NCBI GenBank assembly: GCA_963729935.1 | Contig: CAVSPW010000010.1 | Coordinates: forward strand, 319,450 to 383,449 | Length of the DNA stretch: 64,000 bases | Reading direction: 5' to 3' | Origin: CAIKMD01 sp963729935 | GTDB lineage: Bacteria; Pseudomonadota; Alphaproteobacteria; ATCC43930; CGMCC-115725 | Shown here: positions 60,456 to 64,000 of the stretch, one piece after another | Numbering within the stretch: the stretch's first letter is position 1 | Layout of the letters: every line of letters begins with the position of its first letter | Made by a program: the position numbers and the translations under genes | The notes under the pieces: model-generated | Databases searched by the model: none | What the model was told of the DNA's origin: nothing | What the model saw: the letters and a program-made list of their open reading frames with translations, nothing else

Positions 60456-60698
60456 CTAGAGCGCGGCGACCAGGAGCCAGTCGAGACCCTGGACCAGGCC
60501 CCAGAAAAAACCCGCCAGCGTGCCCAGCCCGAGCCAGCCGGCGATCACCAGAAGGATGCCGGTGGCGTGCGCGTCCCACATAGGGCCGCCCTCGCCCCCA
60601 TCGGGCTCGGTGGCGAATTTGGTGTAGGCGAGGCAATAGCCGGCGACCGAGACCGCCACGGCGACACAGGCCAGGAAAACGGTGAAGTAGCTCAGCAT
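60456..60698 (-). CDS. Small membrane protein with two helices
   Basis: 80 residues: helix 1 LSYFTVFLACVAVAVSVAGY, a periplasmic loop, helix 2 TGILLVIAGWLGLGTLAGFF, helix-like end. AGGGGG lies upstream of the ATG. Unknown function; single gene. Confidence 0.6.
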   Translation of the reverse strand: MLSYFTVFLACVAVAVSVAGYCLAYTKFATEPDGGEGGPMWDAHATGILLVIAGWLGLGTLAGFFWGLVQGLDWLLVAAL

Positions 60699-60939
60699 CG
60701 GCGATTTTCCCCCTTCGCCTCTATGAACCCTTATGAAACCGCGCGACCGGCGCCCCGACCGCCGGTTTCACAGTGAAAAGATCGCCGCCGGTTAACGATG
60801 AGTTAAGCGCGGATTGCCTTGGGCCCCCAAGCAGGGCCCGCGCGCTTTCGCCACAGGGCGCGGCATTGCGCGGGCCTCTCGGCCACCTAGATTCCGCTTG
60901 CCGCATCCTCGCGGCCTCGATCCCGGATGCGTCCCTGCC

Positions 60940-61302
60940 ATGCTTGCGCCGCTTGCGCCCGAAATCTCGCGAAAGACCTGCATCCTGCGCGGCGTGCGCG
61001 AGCGCTGCCCCCATTGCGGGGAGGGCCGGCTCTACCAATCCTATTTGCGGCCGGTCGCGCATTGCGCCGTCTGCGGCACCTCGCTCGGCCATATCCGCGC
61101 CGATGATTTCCCGCCCTGGCTGACGATCATCCTCGTCGGCCATCTGCTCGTGCCGGTGGCGCTGTTGAGCCGGCATATCGACGTCTCGATGACGGCGCAG
61201 CTCGCCTTCTTCCTGCCCGCGACCCTGGCGCTCACCCTGCTGCTGCTGCCGCGCTCGAAAGGCGCGATCATCGGGCTGATGTGGGCGCTGGAGAGGTCCT
61301 AG
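60940..61302 (+). CDS. DUF983 family membrane protein with zinc ribbon
   Basis: 120 residues from ATG 60940. An N-terminal double Cys pair (RCPHCGEGRLY, HCAVCGTSLG) forms a zinc ribbon, followed by two membrane helices (WLTIILVGHLLVPVALLSRH, LAFFLPATLALTLLLLPRSK). This is the DUF983 layout, linked in some genomes to cytochrome oxidase or Nudix genes. Here no such gene adjoins. It overlaps the convergent EI24-like gene by four bases. Longer in-frame starts exist from 60814. Confidence 0.78.
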   Translation: MLAPLAPEISRKTCILRGVRERCPHCGEGRLYQSYLRPVAHCAVCGTSLGHIRADDFPPWLTIILVGHLLVPVALLSRHIDVSMTAQLAFFLPATLALTLLLLPRSKGAIIGLMWALERS

Positions 61303-61973
61303 AGAATTTTCTCGCGCCGGCGCTGCCGCTCGAAGAGATGCAGCATGAAGGCCGCGCCCACCAGCGGCGCCGCCAGATTGATCAGCGGAACCGACAACAG
61401 AAACGCGACGATCGCCCCCGCGGCGATGAGGCGATAGCGATGCGCGCGCCACGCGGCGCGCGCCTCGCGCGGCTCCAGCCGGCGATAGGCGATCTGCTCG
61501 AAATATTCGCGCCCGACGAGATAGCCGTTGAGCCCATAGAAGATCACCAGATTGATCCCCGGCAGGAAGAAATAAAGCGGCAAGGCTGCGAGGTTCAACA
61601 CAAGGCCCAGAAGCGCCAGCTTCAACCCGCCGGCGATCGCCTCGCCGATTCCCGAGGCGCGCGCCGCCGGCAATTCGGGATAATGCGCGCGCTCGATCGC
61701 CGCGATGATGCGGTCGAGGAAGAGGCTCAACACCAGCATCGACATCGAGGGAAAGACCAGCCAGGCGAGAAAGAGCGCGGCGAGATTGCCCAGGATCTCG
61801 ATCGGCAGGTCGAGCCAGGGAAACCGGCCGACATGGACGAGGCCCAAAAGCGCCCAGGCGCCGAGCCAGAGGCAAAGGAGAAGCGCGAGGGCGCCGCCCA
61901 GGCTCAGCATCAAGGCCCGCCGCCCCGCCGGCGTCAGCGCGTCGCTCAAGGCCAGAGCAAAAGCCGTTCCCAT
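61299..61973 (-). CDS. EI24/CysZ-like membrane protein
   Basis: 224 residues with four or more helices. The pattern FPSMSMLVLSLFLDRIIAAI, GLKLALLGLVLNLAALPLYF and GLNGYLVGREYFEQIAYRRL fits the CysZ/EI24 family; CysZ is a sulfate permease. No cysteine synthesis genes are close, so a general permease or unknown role is as likely. It converges with DUF983. Confidence 0.8.
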   Translation of the reverse strand: MGTAFALALSDALTPAGRRALMLSLGGALALLLCLWLGAWALLGLVHVGRFPWLDLPIEILGNLAALFLAWLVFPSMSMLVLSLFLDRIIAAIERAHYPELPAARASGIGEAIAGGLKLALLGLVLNLAALPLYFFLPGINLVIFYGLNGYLVGREYFEQIAYRRLEPREARAAWRAHRYRLIAAGAIVAFLLSVPLINLAAPLVGAAFMLHLFERQRRREKIL

Positions 61974-62264
61974 CGCGGCGCAGGATGAGGCGATTCGCCG
62001 ATCGCATCAACCGCCGCCGCGGCGGTTGCGCCCCCCACCCTGACCCTCCCCCTCAAGGGGGGAGGGGCGCTTTAATTCTCTCCCCATCGAGGTGGAAAGG
62101 GACGCGTTATTTCCCTCCCCCCTTGAGGGGGAGGGAAGAGAACCGCGAAGCGGTTCGAGGGTGGGGGGCGCCGCGCCGCGATGCGCCAGGAGATAGCTCC
62201 GTCTTCCCGCGCTTGCTCCGCCGCCGCCGCGCGCGCAAGATCGAGAAAAGGGGAGGATTCGATC
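61974..62264. other. Divergent spacer with palindromic repeats
   Basis: About 290 bases. A first element at about 62040-62100 (CCCTCCCCCTCAAGGGGGGA) is followed by the fuller copy at 62111-62170. Promoters for both neighbours must lie in the remaining sequence. Confidence 0.5.
62111..62170. repeat. Polypurine/polypyrimidine palindrome with AACCGCG hairpin, copy 2
   Basis: TTCCCTCCCCCCTTGAGGGG, then GAGGGAAGAGAACCGCG and GCGGTTCGAGGGTGGGG. Almost the same as 45648-45706, including both hairpins. Confidence 0.75.
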
Positions 62265-63254
62265 ATGGAAGCAGGCAAGCCGCGCTTCGAGCGCATCGCC
62301 GTCGAGGAAGGCTACACCATCCCGGAGATGATGGAGGTCCGGCTCAAGACCGTGCCGCCGCGCAGCAACACCGGCACGCCGATGCAGGATTACGTCTTCC
62401 GCTCGCTCCTCGATCTGGGCGATGCGCGCATCAAGACGATGGACGAGGACGGCATCGCCTGTCAGGTCTGCGTCGTCGCCTCGATCGGCGTCCAGGACAT
62501 CGACCCGGTCCAGGGCAACGAGATTTGCGCGCTCGCCAACGACCGCATGAGCGAGGCGGCGCGGAAATATCCCGGGCGCCTCGCCGGGCTCGCCGGCTTC
62601 GCGCCCTTGGACCCCGAGCGCGCGGCGCGCGAGATCGAGCGCGCGGTGACGAAGAAGGGCTTGAAGGGCGCGGTCATCAATTCCCATTCGCGCGGCGAAT
62701 ATCTCGACGACCCGAAATTCTCGCCGATCTTCGAGACGCTTCAGGCGCTCGACGTGCCGCTCTACATCCATCCGCGCGACCCCTCGCCGCAGATGATCCA
62801 GCCCTTCGAGGTCTATGGCTTCAAGGTCGGCTGGGCCTGGGCGGCCGAGACCGGGACCCATGTCATCCGCCTCATCGGCAACGGCGTGTTCGACCGCTTC
62901 CCGCGCCTCAAAATCGTCATCGGCCATATGGGCGAGGGCCTGCCCTTCCATCTCGACCGCATCGACAACCGCTATTTCTGGGAGCACGAGATGGCCGGGC
63001 GCACGCCTTCCCTGAAACGCAAGCCCAGCGATTACGTGCGCGACAACATCGCCGTCACGACGAGCGGCATGAATTTCGCGGCGCCCTTGCGCCTCACCAT
63101 CGACACCCTCGGCATCGACAATGTTCTCTTCGCCGCCGACTATCCCTTCGAGAATGTGCGCGAAAGCGTCGCCGCGATCGACGCCGCGCCCATCGCCGAG
63201 AGCGACAAGCGCAAGCTCTACAGCGAGAACGCCAAGCGCGTGTTCAAGCTCTAG
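62265..63254 (+). CDS. Amidohydrolase-2 family decarboxylase/hydrolase
   Basis: 329 residues from ATG 62265 with GGGGAGG upstream. Metal-dependent TIM-barrel family: YIHPRDPSPQM, IVIGHMGEGLPFHLDRIDNR and LFAADYPFENVRES carry the His/His/Asp ligands seen in gamma-resorcylate and 5-carboxyvanillate decarboxylases. The first H-x-H is replaced (EEGYTIPEMM at about 17), as is common in the decarboxylase branch. It could remove the carboxyl group of an aromatic acid. Next gene is a cupin, 71 bases away, likely in the same operon. Confidence 0.82.
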   Translation: MEAGKPRFERIAVEEGYTIPEMMEVRLKTVPPRSNTGTPMQDYVFRSLLDLGDARIKTMDEDGIACQVCVVASIGVQDIDPVQGNEICALANDRMSEAARKYPGRLAGLAGFAPLDPERAAREIERAVTKKGLKGAVINSHSRGEYLDDPKFSPIFETLQALDVPLYIHPRDPSPQMIQPFEVYGFKVGWAWAAETGTHVIRLIGNGVFDRFPRLKIVIGHMGEGLPFHLDRIDNRYFWEHEMAGRTPSLKRKPSDYVRDNIAVTTSGMNFAAPLRLTIDTLGIDNVLFAADYPFENVRESVAAIDAAPIAESDKRKLYSENAKRVFKL

Positions 63255-63325
63255 AGGGCACCGCGCTTGCTCCGTCGCGCCGGGGCGCGCAAACTCGCGA
63301 CCAAGCTTTGAGGAGGAACCCGCCC

Positions 63326-63859
63326 ATGCCCGTTGCCCGACACAGAATGGCGCCCGAGGTCGTGACGCTCTCGCCCGAGGCGATCGCCAAGCGCTACATC
63401 GTCCGCTTTCGCGACAAGCAGGCGGATTGGAACGCCTTCGAGGATGCGAAGATCGAAGGCTATCGCCGCGCGCAGCATCGCTTCATCGGCGCCGGCGCCT
63501 CGGGCAAGCATGACGACCCGGGCATCGTCCCGGCGCAGAATTTCACCTTGAGCGTCATCCTCGTGCCGCCGGGCCAGGGCAACGCGCCCCACACCCATGA
63601 ATGCCAGGAAGCGTTCTTCGTGCTCCAAGGCATCCTCACCGTGTTCATCGAGGACGAGACGGGCCATCGCGTCTCCGAGCGCCTGGGCCCGTGGGAATGC
63701 CTCGCCTGCCCCGCGGGCGTCATCCACGGCTTCCACAACGAGAGCCTCGAGCCGGTCTATGTCCAGGTCATGCTCGGCGCCGGACAGCCCGAGACCATGG
63801 GCTATGCCGATGAAGAGCTGTTCCGCCACCGCGACGCGCATCTGAAGACGGGGACGTGA
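63326..63859 (+). CDS. Cupin-domain protein
   Basis: 177 residues from ATG 63326 with AGGAGG nine bases upstream. The cupin core motif 1 is PPGQGNAPHTHECQEAFFVL and motif 2 GPWECLACPAGVIHGFHN, giving His/His/Glu/His metal ligands. Single-cupin proteins may be dioxygenases, isomerases or sensors. Shared transcript with the amidohydrolase suggests a step on the same aromatic or organic acid. Confidence 0.8.
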   Translation: MPVARHRMAPEVVTLSPEAIAKRYIVRFRDKQADWNAFEDAKIEGYRRAQHRFIGAGASGKHDDPGIVPAQNFTLSVILVPPGQGNAPHTHECQEAFFVLQGILTVFIEDETGHRVSERLGPWECLACPAGVIHGFHNESLEPVYVQVMLGAGQPETMGYADEELFRHRDAHLKTGT

Positions 63860-63971
63860 TCGCGACGCTTTTCGCCGCGGCCGCGAGGATCGCAGTGCAG
63901 CCGCGCGGCTTCGGGATGCGGTTCAATGCCTGCATGATTGCGCGGCGCGCTCGGATAGCGCAGTCGCAACG

Positions 63972-64000
63972 ACAGCGAGAACGCCAAGCGCGTGTTCAAG
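63972..64000 (+). repeat. 29-bp copy of the amidohydrolase 3' end at the window edge
   Basis: Bases 63972-64000 equal 63220-63248 (ACAGCGAGAACGCCAAGCGC, then GTGTTCAAG), the last codons of the amidohydrolase gene (SENAKRVFK). The match runs to the window end, so it could extend further. It points to a duplicated gene fragment or a second homologue. Confidence 0.75.

Noticed and set aside
1..64000. CRISPR arrays, rRNA genes, riboswitches and integrase genes
   Set aside because: No regularly spaced short repeats, no rRNA-like stretches, no recognisable riboswitch leaders and no tyrosine or serine integrase were seen on either strand.

Overview
This 64 kb window comes from a high-GC chromosome of an alphaproteobacterium, most likely of the Hyphomicrobiales. 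The evidence is codon use, FixL/FixJ-like and Cache hybrid kinases, paired glutathione S-transferases, small helical orphan proteins, and several copies of a short intergenic repeat. Taxonomy is inferred from gene content only. Genes lie on both strands in short operons.

Layout. 1-2.1 kb: a fused 2Fe-2S/molybdopterin oxidoreductase running off the left edge. 2.3-5 kb: a glycine-zipper envelope protein, a universal stress protein and small unknowns. 5.4-8.1 kb: two tandem LuxR-type regulators whose last 815 bp differ at one base. 8.1-10.6 kb: a long coiled-coil SH3 protein with 300-bp repeats and a frameshift. 11-21.8 kb: a catabolic and redox block (Rieske oxygenase, two orphan ABC binding proteins, glycosyltransferase-like membrane protein, CcdA plus thioredoxin, two GSTs, methyltransferase, flavin monooxygenase, maleate-isomerase-like protein). 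22-28.4 kb: small proteins, a kinase/FixJ-type regulator pair and an MFS transporter whose 5' region has a decayed copy 3.8 kb away. 28.5-32 kb: a two-gene operon of a pyruvate phosphate dikinase lacking its PEP/pyruvate barrel and a 643-residue protein with a PhoU-like tail. 33-42.4 kb: signalling cluster (three multidomain kinases) with a DUF389 protein and a purple acid phosphatase. 42.7-49 kb: PAS protein, methyltransferase-like membrane protein, low-complexity frameshifted gene, GST, lipoprotein, HdeD-like protein, terminase-small-subunit-like protein. 49.06-52.67 kb: an intact mobile element. 53-64 kb: glycine-zipper protein, OmpA-like protein, SRAP peptidase, AmtB, ABC exporter, small membrane proteins, amidohydrolase and cupin.

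The most striking object is the 3609-bp element at 49058-52666. It has 20-bp inverted repeats (19/20), an 8-bp target duplication (ATCCGGAT), one IS1-like DDE transposase, and passengers: a small membrane protein, a small basic protein, a 232-residue protein, a tRNA-like gene with an abnormal anticodon arm, and a Panacea (DUF4065) gene followed by a 131-residue partner that looks like a toxin-antitoxin pair. The second candidate for new biology is the truncated PPDK/PhoU-like operon, which has the ATP-grasp and phosphohistidine domains but no visible acceptor site for the phosphoryl group.

Signs of genome flux recur: three close copies and one divergent copy of an intergenic hairpin repeat, a 73-bp relic of a kinase 3' end, a 29-bp repeat of the amidohydrolase 3' end at the right edge, a decayed MFS 5' region, and purine/pyrimidine palindromes between genes. 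All functional calls come from reading motifs; no database search was possible.
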